Source: Hoeflea prorocentri (GTDB taxonomy: Bacteria; Pseudomonadota; Alphaproteobacteria; Rhizobiales; Rhizobiaceae). From it: a stretch of 64,000 nt of DNA. The notes below the pieces were generated by a model. That model ran no database searches, had not been told where the DNA came from, and saw only the letters and a list, made by a program, of their open reading frames with translations. The position numbers and the translations under genes were made by a program. Positions 44,352-53,683 of this stretch are shown one piece after another. Numbering within the stretch: position 1 is the stretch's first letter; each line of letters opens with the position of its first letter. The DNA lies in contig NZ_JAPJZI010000001.1 in assembly GCF_027944115.1 (NCBI RefSeq), forward strand, positions 2,542,001 to 2,606,000. The letters run 5' to 3'.

Positions 44352-44798
44352 ATGAAAACGGCTATGGCAACGATTGAACAGATTATCGATGACTTCGCCT
44401 ATCTCGACGATTGGGAAGACAGGTACAGATATGTAATCGAGCTGGGGCGCACGCTCGACCATATGCCGGAAGCCGACAAGACCGACGCAAACAAGGTACA
44501 GGGCTGCGTGAGCCAGGTCTGGCTGACCCATTCGGCCGATACCGATGATCCATCAGATCCGGTCTTGCATTTTGTTGGCGATTCAGACGCGCATATCGTA
44601 CGGGGCCTCGTCGCCATCATGCTGGCTGCGTGCTCCGGCAGGAAGGCCTCACAGATCGTATCTTTTGACGAAAGCGCGTTGTTTTCCAAGCTTGGTCTCA
44701 TGGAGCACCTTACGCCGCAGCGTGCAAACGGGCTGCGCTCTATGGTCGCACGTATCAAATCCGAGGCACAGGCTGTGTCTGAACCCTCCCCTGGTTGA
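44352..44798 (+). CDS. sufE: SufE family cysteine desulfuration protein
   Basis: Accepts persulfide sulfur from SufS and passes it to the SufBCD scaffold for iron-sulfur cluster assembly. The 148 aa include the catalytic cysteine at C52 in KVQGCVSQVWL and the N-terminal DDFAYLDDWEDRYRYVIELG typical of alphaproteobacterial SufE. ATG 44352 is used; ATG 44364 gives MATIEQ, the common start of homologues, and is equally plausible, as neither has a good ribosome-binding site. It is a stand-alone gene, away from any suf operon in this window. Confidence 0.93.
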   Translation: MKTAMATIEQIIDDFAYLDDWEDRYRYVIELGRTLDHMPEADKTDANKVQGCVSQVWLTHSADTDDPSDPVLHFVGDSDAHIVRGLVAIMLAACSGRKASQIVSFDESALFSKLGLMEHLTPQRANGLRSMVARIKSEAQAVSEPSPG

Positions 44799-44871
44799 TT
44801 GACCCGGTTCGACTGACGGCGCGGCAAAGCCGGCGCTACAGAAGCCGTGAAATGATGCCTGAATGTACATA

Positions 44872-44908
44872 AATTAACATTTATGTTAATTGATGGCGAT
44901 TCCATCAA
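44872..44908 (+). promoter_or_regulatory. two adjacent dyads upstream of the DUF1761 gene
   Basis: Dyad 1 is a perfect 9-bp inverted repeat AATTAACAT-TT-ATGTTAATT (44872-44891). Dyad 2 is TTGATGG-N5-CCATCAA (44890-44908) and shares two bases with it. They end 21 bases before ATG 44930. No T tract follows, so these look like operators or a 5' UTR structure, not a terminator. Confidence 0.4.
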
Positions 44909-44929
44909 TGAAACGAGGGTTCTGGTACC

Positions 44930-45316
44930 ATGGGAGAAATTGCAAGCGGAGTGAATTGGCTCGCGGTGATACTTGGTGCGGTTGTGTCATTTCTGGCCGG
45001 CTGGCTCTGGTATTCGCCGAAGCTGTTCGGACCGAAATGGGCCGAGGGCGTCGGCGTTGAAATGGGAACAGCCAACGAGATGCCGGTCGGCGCCATGGTC
45101 AGTCAGATCGTCGGGCTGCTTCTGCTGAGCTGGTTTGTCGGGGTGACGGCCGCTGCCGGGATGTTGCTGACCGTCATTTTAGGCACGATCGCCTTTGCAC
45201 TGCTCGGTTATTCGGGCGGCATGTTCAGAAAGAACAGCGCATATGCGCGCGTTACGGACCTTGGTTATCTGGTCTGCAGTGTCGTGATCATGATCATTAT
45301 CCAGGGGCTGCTCTAA
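44930..45316 (+). CDS. DUF1761 membrane protein
   Basis: A 128-aa inner-membrane protein with four hydrophobic helices. The first helix ends in GWLWYSPKLFGPKWAEGVG, a hallmark of the DUF1761 family, and the last two carry the GYSGGMFRKNS loop. ATG 44930 is preceded by GAGGG with suitable spacing. The function of the family is unknown. Two palindromes lie just upstream and a strong hairpin terminator just downstream, so it is probably a single-gene transcript with its own regulation. Confidence 0.87.
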   Translation: MGEIASGVNWLAVILGAVVSFLAGWLWYSPKLFGPKWAEGVGVEMGTANEMPVGAMVSQIVGLLLLSWFVGVTAAAGMLLTVILGTIAFALLGYSGGMFRKNSAYARVTDLGYLVCSVVIMIIIQGLL

Positions 45317-45332
45317 GTCGGGCATCCCAAGA

Positions 45333-45363
45333 GAAAAAGGCGCTGTGCAAACAGCGCCCTTTT
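45333..45363. terminator. bidirectional terminator between DUF1761 gene and mucR
   Basis: A perfect 8-bp stem GGCGCTGT/ACAGCGCC (45339-45346 and 45351-45358, loop GCAA) lies between convergent genes. It is flanked by CTTTT on the plus strand and, on the minus strand, by TTTTTCTC. It can stop transcription from both sides. Confidence 0.8.
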
Positions 45364-45382
45364 AAGCGATTGATCTGCCGTC

Positions 45383-45424
45383 AAAGGCCGGGCACATAAG
45401 GCCCGCCTTCATTCCGGCCTTTTT
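45383..45424 (+). terminator. second hairpin, plus-strand terminator-like
   Basis: Arms AAAGGCCGG (45383-45391) and CCGGCCTTT (45414-45422) enclose a 22-base loop that itself contains GGGC/GCCC. CCGGCC is followed by TTTTTC on the plus strand. It would be a back-up stop for transcripts running toward the 3' end of mucR. Confidence 0.4.
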
Positions 45425-45430
45425 CACCAA

Positions 45431-45850
45431 TCAGTCATCTTTACGCTTTTGCCCAAGCCCCATTTTCTTGGCAAGCTGAGAGCGCGCCTTCGCGTAGGCC
45501 GGAGCAACCATAGGATAGTCCGCCGGCAGATCCCACTTCTCGCGATACTCCTCGGGCGTCAGGCCATGATAGGTCATGAGGTGCCGCTTCAGCGACTTGA
45601 ACTTCATCCCGTCCTCAAGACAGATAATATAGTCTTCCTGAACGGATTTGCGGATCGGTACCGCCGGTTTCGGTTTTTCCGCAGGGGCTGCATCAGCCGA
45701 CGTGGTAGAGCCGAGTGCAGAGTGCACATTGGCGATCAGCCCTGGAAGATCGCTGGTCTGGACCACATTGTTACTTACATAAGCGGCCACCACCTCGGCA
45801 GTCAGCTCAGCAAGCAATTCATCTCTTGTATTATCGATTGCTTCAGTCAT
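45431..45850 (-). CDS. mucR: MucR/Ros-family transcriptional regulator
   Basis: Zinc-finger regulator of 139 aa, an H-NS-like global silencer in rhizobia (exopolysaccharide, motility, cell-cycle genes). The Ros-type finger reads [20 protein letters not shown], giving ligands C, D, H and H; the Cys-x2-Asp form is normal for MucR/Ros. The oligomerising N-terminal helix region (about 1-35) and the C-terminal [18 protein letters not shown] are conserved. ATG 45850 follows GAGG by 9 bases. Its AT-rich 240-base upstream region is of the kind MucR itself binds, so autoregulation is likely. Confidence 0.93.
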   Translation of the reverse strand: MTEAIDNTRDELLAELTAEVVAAYVSNNVVQTSDLPGLIANVHSALGSTTSADAAPAEKPKPAVPIRKSVQEDYIICLEDGMKFKSLKRHLMTYHGLTPEEYREKWDLPADYPMVAPAYAKARSQLAKKMGLGQKRKDD

Positions 45851-45994
45851 TTTTTCGCGCCTCAAATATTGTGAAGTTTACATTTCACCTGGGTCCCATC
45901 TTGTTTGGAAAATTCAGTTTCTCAGCAACTTTTAGGGTTGCACATTTTAGAATCGCCCAATTCTGGGATATCACTAAATAATTACGTTTTGAAC

Positions 45995-46037
45995 AAAAAA
46001 ATCTTGTTGCAGCTCTTCGTCATTCCACAAAACAAGA
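45995..46037 (-). terminator. possible terminator of the mrp operon
   Basis: On the minus strand a 7-bp stem TCTTGTT/AACAAGA (plus coordinates 46031-46037 and 46002-46008, 22-base loop) is followed by seven T residues. It lies 56 bases after the mrpG stop. The stem is AT-rich and the loop long, so strength is doubtful. The rest of the 45851-46092 gap is the AT-rich mucR promoter region. Confidence 0.4.
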
Positions 46038-46092
46038 GCAGAAATTTGAAAGTCTAGTGAGCTTATCCGCAAACCTGTTGATCGCAGAAGCT

Positions 46093-46449
46093 TCAATCTT
46101 CCGCTGGTGTGGAAGTATCGGCCGTATTCGGCATTTCGTCTGCAACCGATAGATCGCTCAGGCGATATCCCACCGCGTAGGACGCCTTGGCCAGAAGATG
46201 CGCGGAGATCGGCGCTGTCAGCAACAAAAACCCGACGCCAGCCAAGGCCCGGGTAAAGGTTCCCGTATCACCCGCATGTATCCCGAGCGCAATCAGCACA
46301 ACGCCGGAGCCGACAGTGCCTGCTTTCGAAGCAGCATGCATGCGGGAATAAACGTCCGGAAACCTCAACAGACCAAGGGCCGCGACCAGTGTAAAGCCGG
46401 AGCCGATCACCATCATCGCTGCAACAATCAGAGCCAGTGCACTACTCAC
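46093..46449 (-). CDS. mrpG: Mrp/Pha cation/proton antiporter subunit G
   Basis: A small membrane subunit of 118 aa with three helices (about 5-25, 40-58, 66-88). The [20 protein letters not shown] motif is the MnhG/PhaG signature. The C-terminal tail is acidic. The start is GTG 46449, after GGGGAG, overlapping the mrpF stop by 8 bases. Last gene of the seven-gene operon for a multisubunit Na+ or K+/H+ antiporter of the inner membrane. Confidence 0.94.
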   Translation of the reverse strand: MSSALALIVAAMMVIGSGFTLVAALGLLRFPDVYSRMHAASKAGTVGSGVVLIALGIHAGDTGTFTRALAGVGFLLLTAPISAHLLAKASYAVGYRLSDLSVADEMPNTADTSTPAED

Positions 46450-46777
46450 GGATCATCTCCCCGCCGGAATCAATGTCCGGCTCGTTTTCGCTCTGCACAC
46501 GGCCACGTGCCAGGATGAACCGCGCAAACGCCACAGTTGCGAGGAATCCAACTAGGCCGAGTGCAATGGCGATGTCGACATAGAGCGTGTAGCCGGTCTT
46601 GATGCCGATGACGGCAATGAAGCCTATCGCCGTTGCCACCAGCATATCGAGCGCCAGGATTCTGTCCGGCAGTGTCGGGCCGCGTATGACCCTGTAGACC
46701 GTCAAGGCAAAAGAAAGGCTTAGCAGGAGCAACGACAGCGTGATGGCGCCTTCAATGACAGTGTCTGCAAAAGTCAT
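46442..46777 (-). CDS. mrpF: Mrp/Pha antiporter subunit F
   Basis: A 111-aa membrane subunit with three helices and the [19 protein letters not shown] motif diagnostic of MnhF/PhaF. The C-terminal tail is hydrophilic and acidic. ATG 46777 overlaps the mrpE stop (ATGA), so translation is coupled. It belongs to the membrane complex formed by all seven Mrp subunits. Confidence 0.95.
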   Translation of the reverse strand: MTFADTVIEGAITLSLLLLSLSFALTVYRVIRGPTLPDRILALDMLVATAIGFIAVIGIKTGYTLYVDIAIALGLVGFLATVAFARFILARGRVQSENEPDIDSGGEMIRE

Positions 46778-47247
46778 CTGAATGCCTCCAATATCCTACG
46801 CTCAAAGCCGTCTGCGATATCCTTTCGCGTTGCGTCAGGGTCGGAACAGTCGATCGCGTGTATGTAGAGAAATTTTCGATCGTCAGACACGTCAACGGAA
46901 AGCGTGCCGGGTGTCAGCGTGATCATGTTGGCCAGAAGTGTTATCTCGAAATCCCGATCGACCTTGAGCCTGTAGGCGAAGATGCCCGGCTTGACGTTCA
47001 TTCTGGGCGACAGCACCGTTACGGCAACACGGATGGCCGACATCATGAGTTCATACAAAAACAGCAAAACGAGCCTCAAAATCCGGCCGGCCCGTGAGAA
47101 ATACCCGGCCGAGCCGACCTGCTCGCGGATGAGATAGAGAACGGACGCACCGAGCAGGAAACCGAACGCAAGGTTGAGCACGCTGTAAAACCCGGTGACC
47201 ATGGCCCAGATCACCGCAAGGAGTACATTGATCAGAAACAGCTTCAT
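46774..47247 (-). CDS. mrpE: Mrp/Pha antiporter subunit E
   Basis: A 157-aa subunit with two to three N-terminal helices and the cytoplasmic C-terminal domain ([27 protein letters not shown]) that defines MnhE/PhaE. ATG 47247 overlaps the mrpD stop (ATGA). A longer in-frame reading upstream runs inside mrpD and is not credible. It is needed for assembly of the Mrp complex. Confidence 0.95.
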   Translation of the reverse strand: MKLFLINVLLAVIWAMVTGFYSVLNLAFGFLLGASVLYLIREQVGSAGYFSRAGRILRLVLLFLYELMMSAIRVAVTVLSPRMNVKPGIFAYRLKVDRDFEITLLANMITLTPGTLSVDVSDDRKFLYIHAIDCSDPDATRKDIADGFERRILEAFR

Positions 47248-48809
47248 GGCTGAGCTCCTTGCGGAAAGACCGACCTGATGTAGTCCATCGGGTTCAGCAT
47301 CTGTTCCGACCCGGTCTGAGACAGTTCGAGCATTTGCTGCGGGAAAATGCCGAGAAGAACAACCAACACCGTCAGGCCGACAACCGGCGCGTAGTCGATC
47401 ATCGGGCTGAGGTCGACCGGTGCCGTTTCGCGTTGAACGACCGCAGGCCGCCAATAGGCAAGCACCCAAACGCGTCCGACGGCGATCGTTGTCAGAAAAC
47501 CGCTCACAAGGATCGCCCCTGCGAGCCACCAGGCTCCGACATCCAGCGACGCCTTGACGAGGATGACTTTTGGCCAGAACCCCGAGAAAGGCGGCAGGCC
47601 GGACACGGCAAAAAACAGAATGAGCGTGACCGCGGCCAGGAATACATGCGAGCTGTAAATCCCGCTTGAGGTTGCGATCGAGAACCCACCGCCAGCACGG
47701 GCCGCCAGCCCCGATGCGAGATAAAGCGCGGTCATGACGATCATTGAATGAACCGCATAGAATATTGTTCCGGTGATGCCGCCGGGACTTGCCAGCGCGA
47801 TACCCGCAAACATGATGCCAATGCCTGAAATCACCAGATAGCCCAGCAGCCTTCTGGAATCGGTCTGGGCGAGCGCGCCAACCGCCCCGAAGATCATGGT
47901 GGCGGCGGCAATGACGGCAATGACCCAGCCGAGCATGTCCCGTTCTGCCGGAAAAAGGACAAACGCAACGCGCATCAACGCGTAGACGCCGACCTTGGTC
48001 AGCAGTCCGGCAAAGAGCGCCGACACCACCACCCTTGGCGTGTGGTAGGACGCTGGCAGCCAGAAATAGGCCGGAAAGGCGGCAGCCTTCATCCCGAACG
48101 CCATCAGATAGAGGCTTAACAGCGTCACCAAAGGCGCCTTGTCGCTCATCTGCGGTGCCTTCTGGGCGATATCCGCCATATTGAGCGTTCCGAATATTCC
48201 GTAGAGATACCCGGTGGCGATGAGGAAAAGTGTCGTCGCAACCAGGTTGAGGAAAGCATATTTGGTTGCGCCGTCGATCTGCCTTTTGTCCGACCCCAGA
48301 ACCAGAAGCCCGAAGGATGCAATCAGCAGAACCTCGAACCAGACGTAGAGATTGAAGATGTCGCCTGTGAGGAAGGCGCCGCTGACACCGGCCATCATCA
48401 ACAGCAAAAACGGGTAGAAACCGTAGCGCCTGCCGCTCTTGTTGACGTCACCTGCGCCGTAGATTCCACCCGCCAGCGCCGCAATCGCCGCTGTCAGGTT
48501 CAAAACCGCTCCAAGGATATCGACCGTAAAGGATATTCCGAAAGGCGGCAGCCAACGGCCCATGGTCATGGTCACCGGCCCGTTCAGGATCACATGGACC
48601 AGCAGCGCCGCGTTGATCACCACGAGAGCGACAAGACTGGGAATGGCGATTAAGGGTTGAATGCGGGTGTCCTTGCGGATCATCAGCAACAGCGCGCCCA
48701 ACCCCATGCACAGCAATACTGGGGCAATAACCAGCCAGTCCGCCAGCGGCGGCGGCTCCAGAATCATAGCTGCCGAGAGATCGACGGGTGTCTTTTGTGA
48801 CGATGCCAT
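47244..48809 (-). CDS. mrpD: Mrp/Pha antiporter subunit D
   Basis: A 521-aa, ~14-helix subunit of the proton-pumping NADH dehydrogenase (NuoN/NuoM) family. The helices carry the ion-channel lysine region MKAAAFPAYFWLPASYHTPRVVVSALFAGLLTKVG and the GDIFNLYVWFEVLLIASFGL stretch. It forms one half-channel of the antiporter together with MrpA. ATG 48809 is 11 bases after the mrpC stop. Length and motifs are standard. Confidence 0.96.
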   Translation of the reverse strand: MASSQKTPVDLSAAMILEPPPLADWLVIAPVLLCMGLGALLLMIRKDTRIQPLIAIPSLVALVVINAALLVHVILNGPVTMTMGRWLPPFGISFTVDILGAVLNLTAAIAALAGGIYGAGDVNKSGRRYGFYPFLLLMMAGVSGAFLTGDIFNLYVWFEVLLIASFGLLVLGSDKRQIDGATKYAFLNLVATTLFLIATGYLYGIFGTLNMADIAQKAPQMSDKAPLVTLLSLYLMAFGMKAAAFPAYFWLPASYHTPRVVVSALFAGLLTKVGVYALMRVAFVLFPAERDMLGWVIAVIAAATMIFGAVGALAQTDSRRLLGYLVISGIGIMFAGIALASPGGITGTIFYAVHSMIVMTALYLASGLAARAGGGFSIATSSGIYSSHVFLAAVTLILFFAVSGLPPFSGFWPKVILVKASLDVGAWWLAGAILVSGFLTTIAVGRVWVLAYWRPAVVQRETAPVDLSPMIDYAPVVGLTVLVVLLGIFPQQMLELSQTGSEQMLNPMDYIRSVFPQGAQP

Positions 48810-48820
48810 TCTTATTCCGT

Positions 48821-49198
48821 TCAGTATCCCAGAGGCGGAACGTTCTGTTCCCTTGGCTCGGCAGAGCGCATTTCATCGGTGTCGTCGGTCTCCAGTTCCT
48901 GGTAGGCCCGGTAGGAGAGCACCAGGAGGAATGCAAAGAAGGAGAACGCAATAACAATGGCGGTCAATATCAGCGCCTGCGGCAGCGGGTTCGCCGTGAG
49001 AACCCCTTCCGCGGCGCCGTTTGATCCCAGAATCGGCGGCACCTCGCGCGTCAGCCGTCCGGATGTAAAAATCAGAAGGTTGACCGCGTTGCTCAAAATT
49101 GCGGCGCCAAGCAAAATACGGATGATGTGCTTGGACAGGAACAGATAAATGGCGACGGCAAAGAAGACGCCAACCAACAGGGTCATCGGGCCTTCCAT
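48821..49198 (-). CDS. mrpC: Mrp/Pha antiporter subunit C
   Basis: A NuoK-like subunit of 125 aa with three helices and the ILLGAAILSNAVNLLIFTSG and ANPLPQALILTAIVIAF motifs. ATG 49198 overlaps the mrpB stop as TGATG, which supports this start over the internal ATG 49186. The tail is charged. It is part of the Mrp complex. Confidence 0.95.
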   Translation of the reverse strand: MEGPMTLLVGVFFAVAIYLFLSKHIIRILLGAAILSNAVNLLIFTSGRLTREVPPILGSNGAAEGVLTANPLPQALILTAIVIAFSFFAFLLVLSYRAYQELETDDTDEMRSAEPREQNVPPLGY

Positions 49199-49617
49199 CA
49201 GTCTTCTGTCCTTTCCTCGAGCGCCAGCGCGATCGACGTTATTGATCCGACGACAACGAGATACACACCGATATCGAAGAGCAGAACCGTCGACAGCTTC
49301 AGTTCGGTGCCGAAAGCCGGCACGTAGAACCAAAGGCCCGTCATAAAGGGCACACCGGCAAATATCGAAACAAGCCCGGCAATCGAAGCCATCAAAAGAC
49401 CTGCTCCCGATATGCCCATCGGATGATAATGAAGGGCGCGGCGCACCGGCGATACACCGCAGGCAACGCCGTAAATGGCGAAGGCGGACGCGGCGATCAG
49501 CCCGCCGATGAATCCGCCGCCGGGTTCATTGTGGCCACGCAGCAGCACAAAAATCGAGAATAAAACCATGAGGCTGCTCAAATAGGGAGCGACCGTGCGG
49601 AATATCAGTGTTCGCAT
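49198..49617 (-). CDS. mrpB: Mrp/Pha antiporter subunit B
   Basis: A 139-aa subunit with four helices and the [14 protein letters not shown] motif diagnostic of MnhB/PhaB. ATG 49617 begins 2 bases after the mrpA stop. It matches the stand-alone C-terminal MnhB domain; the N-terminal MnhB-like domain is fused to the end of MrpA, as usual. Confidence 0.95.
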   Translation of the reverse strand: MRTLIFRTVAPYLSSLMVLFSIFVLLRGHNEPGGGFIGGLIAASAFAIYGVACGVSPVRRALHYHPMGISGAGLLMASIAGLVSIFAGVPFMTGLWFYVPAFGTELKLSTVLLFDIGVYLVVVGSITSIALALEERTED

Positions 49618-49619
49618 TC

Positions 49620-52001
49620 CTATTCACGCTCCTCTTGGTACGGATCGTTGGCGGCGATATAGGCTGCGCGGCGCTTGTTGATGCGGATCAGTGACAGGAT
49701 GGCAAGGCCGGCGACCATGACGACCCCGATCTCGCCCCAGGTGTCGGTGCCGCGGAAATCGACAAGGATCACGTTGACGATGTTCGCGCCATAAGCGACC
49801 GAGAGGGAGTAGGTCGTGAAGAACTCCGACAGCGTCAGATCGAAGGGCTGTTGAGTCACTTTCAGAAGCATGAGCATGAACGCTCCGGCTCCAAAACAGG
49901 CGATGGTCATATCGAGGTAACGCCGGCCGACCGGACGATGATCCGCCGGTGTCAGCTTGAGCCGTGTCATTGCCAGGGCAAGAATAACCACGGACAACGT
50001 CTCGACCATGAACTGCGTGAATGACAGATCCGGTGCGCCAAAAAGCATGAACAGCAGCGCAACCGCGAAACCCTGGATGCCGAGCGATACGATCGCCGTC
50101 AGCCGGTTGTTGGCATAGATCACCGCAACGAGGCCAACCGCGGCAATTGCCATAATGGCAAGCTCGTAAACGGCAAGCTCATAAAATGGCGGATCGCTGG
50201 GCCATGTGGGCAAGGCGGGAAGCTCGCCGAAAAAAATCATCGGCGCGAGGATCGCGATGATCACCAGAATAAAGGTAACTCTCATATAGATTTCCATCCG
50301 CCCGGGCTGCGCCACTTTCGTTATCGAAAACGACGCCAGAACCAGACCCCGGATGAACTGATCGAAACCCCTGTCGGGACCCCATCCGATCGCAACCAGC
50401 AGACGCGCCATGACGGCACGTAACCGGTCGACATTCAGATAGGCGACAATACCGAAGGCGACCGTCACGCCCGAAAGAAGCAGCGGCATGCCGATATGCG
50501 GGATCAACGAGATATACACTGATACGGGTTCACCCTGCACGGCAGAGGCCATCGGGATCGAAATGAACTCATGCGATACACCCGAAAACAGCGCAGTGAA
50601 AAGGCTGGCAAGAGCCAGCACGGCAGGGCCGAGCCACAACAGGACCGGGCCTTCATGGGCATGGGAGAGCTCCGGCTTCTTCTGTCCGAAGAACGGTTTG
50701 AGCGCAACTGCGAAACCGATGACAAACATCAGGCCGTTGCCGACAATGGCAACCAGCGTCAGCAATAGCGGCCAGGCGTCGACACCCCAAAGGCCGTAAT
50801 AAATCTCTTCCTTGGCAAGAAAACCGAAAAACGGCGGCAGTCCGGCCATGGAAACCGCCGATGCCAGCGCGGCGGCAAAGGTAATCGGCATGGCAGCCAT
50901 GAGGCCGCCCAGCTTTGTCACGTCCCGCGTTCCAGCCTCATGATCGATGCAGCCGGCGACCATGAAGAGTGCGCCCTTGAACATCGAATGGGCCACTAGG
51001 TAAAGCACCGCCGCGGCGATCGCCTTTTCCGTTCCAAAACCCGTCAGCATGACGAGGAGGCCAAGCGACGAGACCGTGGTATAGGCCAGCATCAGCTTCA
51101 GGTCCGTCTGCCGGATGGCAAGCAGCGTACCGACAATCAGCGTCGTTCCGCCGAATATGGGTAAGACCGTCTCCCAGGCAACGGTGTCACCGAGCACCGG
51201 ATTGAGCCGCATCAGCAGGTAAACGCCGGCTTTGACCATGGTTGCAGAATGCAGGTAGGCGGAGACCGGTGTCGGTGCTTCCATGGCATTGGGCAGCCAG
51301 AAATGCAGCGGGAACTGGGCCGACTTGGTAAAAGCGCCGCCCAGCACCAGAACAAAGACGGCGATATAAAAAGGACTGTCAGCCAGTGGGCTGCCGGAAA
51401 GCAGCAGCAACGAAAGCTCTGAGATGCCGGTGATGTTCCAGATCATCAAAAGGCCAGCGAGCAGGAAAAGTCCGCCACCGCCGGTGACAACCAGCGCCTG
51501 CAGGGCAGCGCGCCGCGATGCCTCGCGCTTGTGGTCGAAGCCGATCAGCAGGAACGACGTGATCGATGTCAGCTCCCAGAAGACGAAGAACATCAGGAAG
51601 CTGTCCGACGCCACCAGCCCAAGCATGGAGCCCATGAACATCAGGATAAAGGAGAAGAATCGCCCGAGATGGGCGTGCCCCTTCAGATAGCCGCCGCTGT
51701 AGAGGACGATCAGCACACCGATGCCGCTGATCAGAAGCGCGAATGTCAGGGACAGGCCGTCAATGAACCAGGAAAAATTGACCTGAAAAGCCGGAATCCA
51801 CTGAAAACCGCCGGTCACGACCTCGCCGCGCGAAATCTCCGGCAAAAACGTCGCAAAATGCCAGAAAATGGTGACTGGAACCAATGCCAGCACCCATGCC
51901 GCATTATGTCCTAGTCGCCGTGTCAGGGCTGGTGCAATAAGCGCCGCGATGAACGGCAACAGCAAGACGAAAAGCGTCGTGCTGGGCGTGTCGGAGACCA
52001 T
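49620..52001 (-). CDS. mrpA: Mrp/Pha antiporter subunit A
   Basis: The largest subunit, 793 aa and about 20 helices, homologous to NuoL. The channel lysine and glutamate region includes [17 protein letters not shown] and [43 protein letters not shown]. The C-terminal part carries the DUF4040/MnhB-N segment ([21 protein letters not shown]). ATG 52001 follows a strong GGGAGGGAG ribosome-binding site. First gene of mrpABCDEFG, which moves Na+ or K+ out against H+ and supports pH and salt tolerance; which ion is not evident. It is divergent from msrB. Confidence 0.95.
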   Translation of the reverse strand: MVSDTPSTTLFVLLLPFIAALIAPALTRRLGHNAAWVLALVPVTIFWHFATFLPEISRGEVVTGGFQWIPAFQVNFSWFIDGLSLTFALLISGIGVLIVLYSGGYLKGHAHLGRFFSFILMFMGSMLGLVASDSFLMFFVFWELTSITSFLLIGFDHKREASRRAALQALVVTGGGGLFLLAGLLMIWNITGISELSLLLLSGSPLADSPFYIAVFVLVLGGAFTKSAQFPLHFWLPNAMEAPTPVSAYLHSATMVKAGVYLLMRLNPVLGDTVAWETVLPIFGGTTLIVGTLLAIRQTDLKLMLAYTTVSSLGLLVMLTGFGTEKAIAAAVLYLVAHSMFKGALFMVAGCIDHEAGTRDVTKLGGLMAAMPITFAAALASAVSMAGLPPFFGFLAKEEIYYGLWGVDAWPLLLTLVAIVGNGLMFVIGFAVALKPFFGQKKPELSHAHEGPVLLWLGPAVLALASLFTALFSGVSHEFISIPMASAVQGEPVSVYISLIPHIGMPLLLSGVTVAFGIVAYLNVDRLRAVMARLLVAIGWGPDRGFDQFIRGLVLASFSITKVAQPGRMEIYMRVTFILVIIAILAPMIFFGELPALPTWPSDPPFYELAVYELAIMAIAAVGLVAVIYANNRLTAIVSLGIQGFAVALLFMLFGAPDLSFTQFMVETLSVVILALAMTRLKLTPADHRPVGRRYLDMTIACFGAGAFMLMLLKVTQQPFDLTLSEFFTTYSLSVAYGANIVNVILVDFRGTDTWGEIGVVMVAGLAILSLIRINKRRAAYIAANDPYQEERE

Positions 52002-52193
52002 TCTCCCTCCCCTGATGGAATTCCCTGGCAAACGTCTGATCGAATTTAGTGATGCACCGCATCAACGGCAAGACAGGAAGCTTCGAAATCCAAGCAAATC
52101 GGGGCCATGCGACAGTTTTATCGCCTTCCACAGCTCCAATTGTTGAACCGGGCGACCTTGGACCCTAAACAATGGTCTGAAGGAGAAACCGCA

Positions 52194-52616
52194 ATGAGCG
52201 ATGCAAATCAGAAGAAAATCGTCAAAACGGACGCCGAATGGCGAGCCCAGTTGTCGCCTCAGGAGTATCACGTTACGCGCGAGGGCGGGACGGAGCGGGC
52301 TTTCACCGGCCCCAATTGGGACAGCAAGGACAACGGGACGTATAGCTGCCTGTGTTGCGGCAAGCCGCTTTTTCACTCCGATACCAAGTTCGATTCCGGC
52401 ACCGGCTGGCCGAGCTATTTTGCCCCTTTGGAGGCCGATGCGGTGACCGAGCACAAGGACCGGTCTTTTTTCATGACGCGGACCGAAATCCGTTGCGCCG
52501 ACTGCGACGCCCATCTCGGGCACGTTTTCAATGACGGCCCGCAGCCGACAGGCTTGCGCTATTGCATGAACGGAACGGCTTTGTCGTTCAAACCTGCCGG
52601 CGGGGACGACGACTAA
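52194..52616 (+). CDS. msrB: methionine-R-sulfoxide reductase
   Basis: Repairs methionine-R-sulfoxide in proteins. The 140 aa carry zinc cysteines C52/C55 (CLCC) and C101/C104 (CADC), the GTGWPSY substrate loop, and the catalytic cysteine C124 in RYCMNG. ATG 52194 follows AAGGAG. It is divergent from the mrp operon with a 192-base gap. No msrA is in the window. Confidence 0.96.
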   Translation: MSDANQKKIVKTDAEWRAQLSPQEYHVTREGGTERAFTGPNWDSKDNGTYSCLCCGKPLFHSDTKFDSGTGWPSYFAPLEADAVTEHKDRSFFMTRTEIRCADCDAHLGHVFNDGPQPTGLRYCMNGTALSFKPAGGDDD

Positions 52617-52735
52617 AGCATATACCTGCAAACGAGCGAGCGCCGGTGACTGCTTTCGGCAGAACCTGAAAAGACGATCAATCAACCGCGTCGGTCACCA
52701 TTGCAGGACTTTCCCGCCTATACTCTATGGAGTTT

Positions 52736-53047
52736 CTACGTCTGCTTCGTGGACTGCAACCGATATAGTCGAACCGGACTACCCTCAGCTCGGGCGATGA
52801 TTCCTTTGGCTTCAAGGTCAAGCTGAACGGCTTTCAGCCACCATCCCGCTTTCGCGCCGCCGGGAAACAGTTTCTGATCCAGATGCTTCAGCAACGCCTC
52901 TTTAGCGTCAGCCACTTTCAGGCCGGGTGGTGAATCTGGCAAAACCGGAAGTAGGGCTACGCGCATGGCTTCATATTTGGCTCGGTCCACGCGTTCCGTC
53001 CGCCCCGGAGTATTGGGGTTCTCAACTTCGATCTTTTCGTCATGCAT
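52736..53047 (-). CDS. hypothetical protein, DUF6958-like
   Basis: A 103-aa soluble protein. The features ENPNTPGRTERVDRAKYEAM, VLPDSPPGL, LFPGGAKAGWWLKAVQLDLEAKG and a C-terminal basic/Arg strand look like a small family I remember as DUF6958, possibly with a winged-helix-like fold; the name is tentative. ATG 53047 is used (the previous codon is TTG); the ribosome-binding site is weak. It overlaps the 3' end of the GFA-like gene by 8 bases, so the two form an operon divergent from a TetR gene. Confidence 0.6.
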   Translation of the reverse strand: MHDEKIEVENPNTPGRTERVDRAKYEAMRVALLPVLPDSPPGLKVADAKEALLKHLDQKLFPGGAKAGWWLKAVQLDLEAKGIIARAEGSPVRLYRLQSTKQT

Positions 53048-53576
53048 CAATTTTTCTTTCTATCTTTATGGCGTTGCTTCGAAAGCCCATTCCCGCCCAT
53101 GCCTTGAACAGTTGCCAATAGAACGACAATGAATGGGTTTTCAGATTGGGAATATCTGTTGAGAGTGATGCCAAGTCCGGGCAGTCGACTGTCAAGGTTC
53201 TCATCTCGGGCGCTGGACGCTGTTCATCTTCCCACAAAGTTCCATACACGCTGACCCAGTGACCGCCCTTCATGTGCAAAAATATCGGCGTATTGCAGCA
53301 GGTTGCCAGCACCCGTGAGGTCGTTGCACTATCGTCTAGCCGATGAACCGCCAGATGCTCCTTCCCGCGCGTGATGCGCGTACGGTCATTGCGCTGCATA
53401 ACAAATGGAACCGTTCCGTTTTCTGCAAACGTTGACGCATCGGAAGACAATGACAAGAACCGTTCGCCCGCCTCGCGGCACGAATTGCAGCAACACTCAA
53501 CGACCATGAATGGCGCTCCAACCAACGAAAGCGAGACATTTCCGCAGTGGCAGCTAAGCGCCGTTATATCGCTCAT
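53040..53576 (-). CDS. GFA-like cysteine-rich protein
   Basis: A 178-aa cytosolic protein. Cysteine pairs CHCGN (about 9-12), CCCNSC (about 28-33) and TCCNTP (about 92-94) follow the layout of the glutathione-dependent formaldehyde-activating enzyme (GFA/CENP-V) fold, which binds two zinc ions. The C-terminal ~60 aa differ from standard GFA proteins and could mark a DUF6151-like subgroup. The substrate is unknown. ATG 53576 lies about 40 bases from a palindrome in the shared promoter region with the divergent TetR gene, which probably controls it. Confidence 0.75.
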   Translation of the reverse strand: MSDITALSCHCGNVSLSLVGAPFMVVECCCNSCREAGERFLSLSSDASTFAENGTVPFVMQRNDRTRITRGKEHLAVHRLDDSATTSRVLATCCNTPIFLHMKGGHWVSVYGTLWEDEQRPAPEMRTLTVDCPDLASLSTDIPNLKTHSLSFYWQLFKAWAGMGFRSNAIKIERKIDA

Positions 53577-53616
53577 TTCAAGACGACTTTCATTCCAGCA
53601 AGATGTCCTTAACTAG

Positions 53617-53631
53617 ACTGGACCGTCCAGT
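53617..53631. promoter_or_regulatory. palindromic operator between the GFA-like and TetR genes
   Basis: ACTGGAC-C-GTCCAGT is a perfect 7-bp inverted repeat around one base, in the 107-base divergent gap. Its size and form are typical of TetR-family operators, and it sits where one dimer could repress both directions. Confidence 0.65.
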
Positions 53632-53683
53632 TTGATTAGTCAAGAGCTTCGCATATATTGTAGACAGAGGAGGAATGCGAACC

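Noticed and set aside
45560-45620. MucR zinc finger with Asp in place of the second Cys, seen at first as a broken finger
   Set aside because: Cys-x2-Asp with two histidines is the normal ligand set of the Ros/MucR family.
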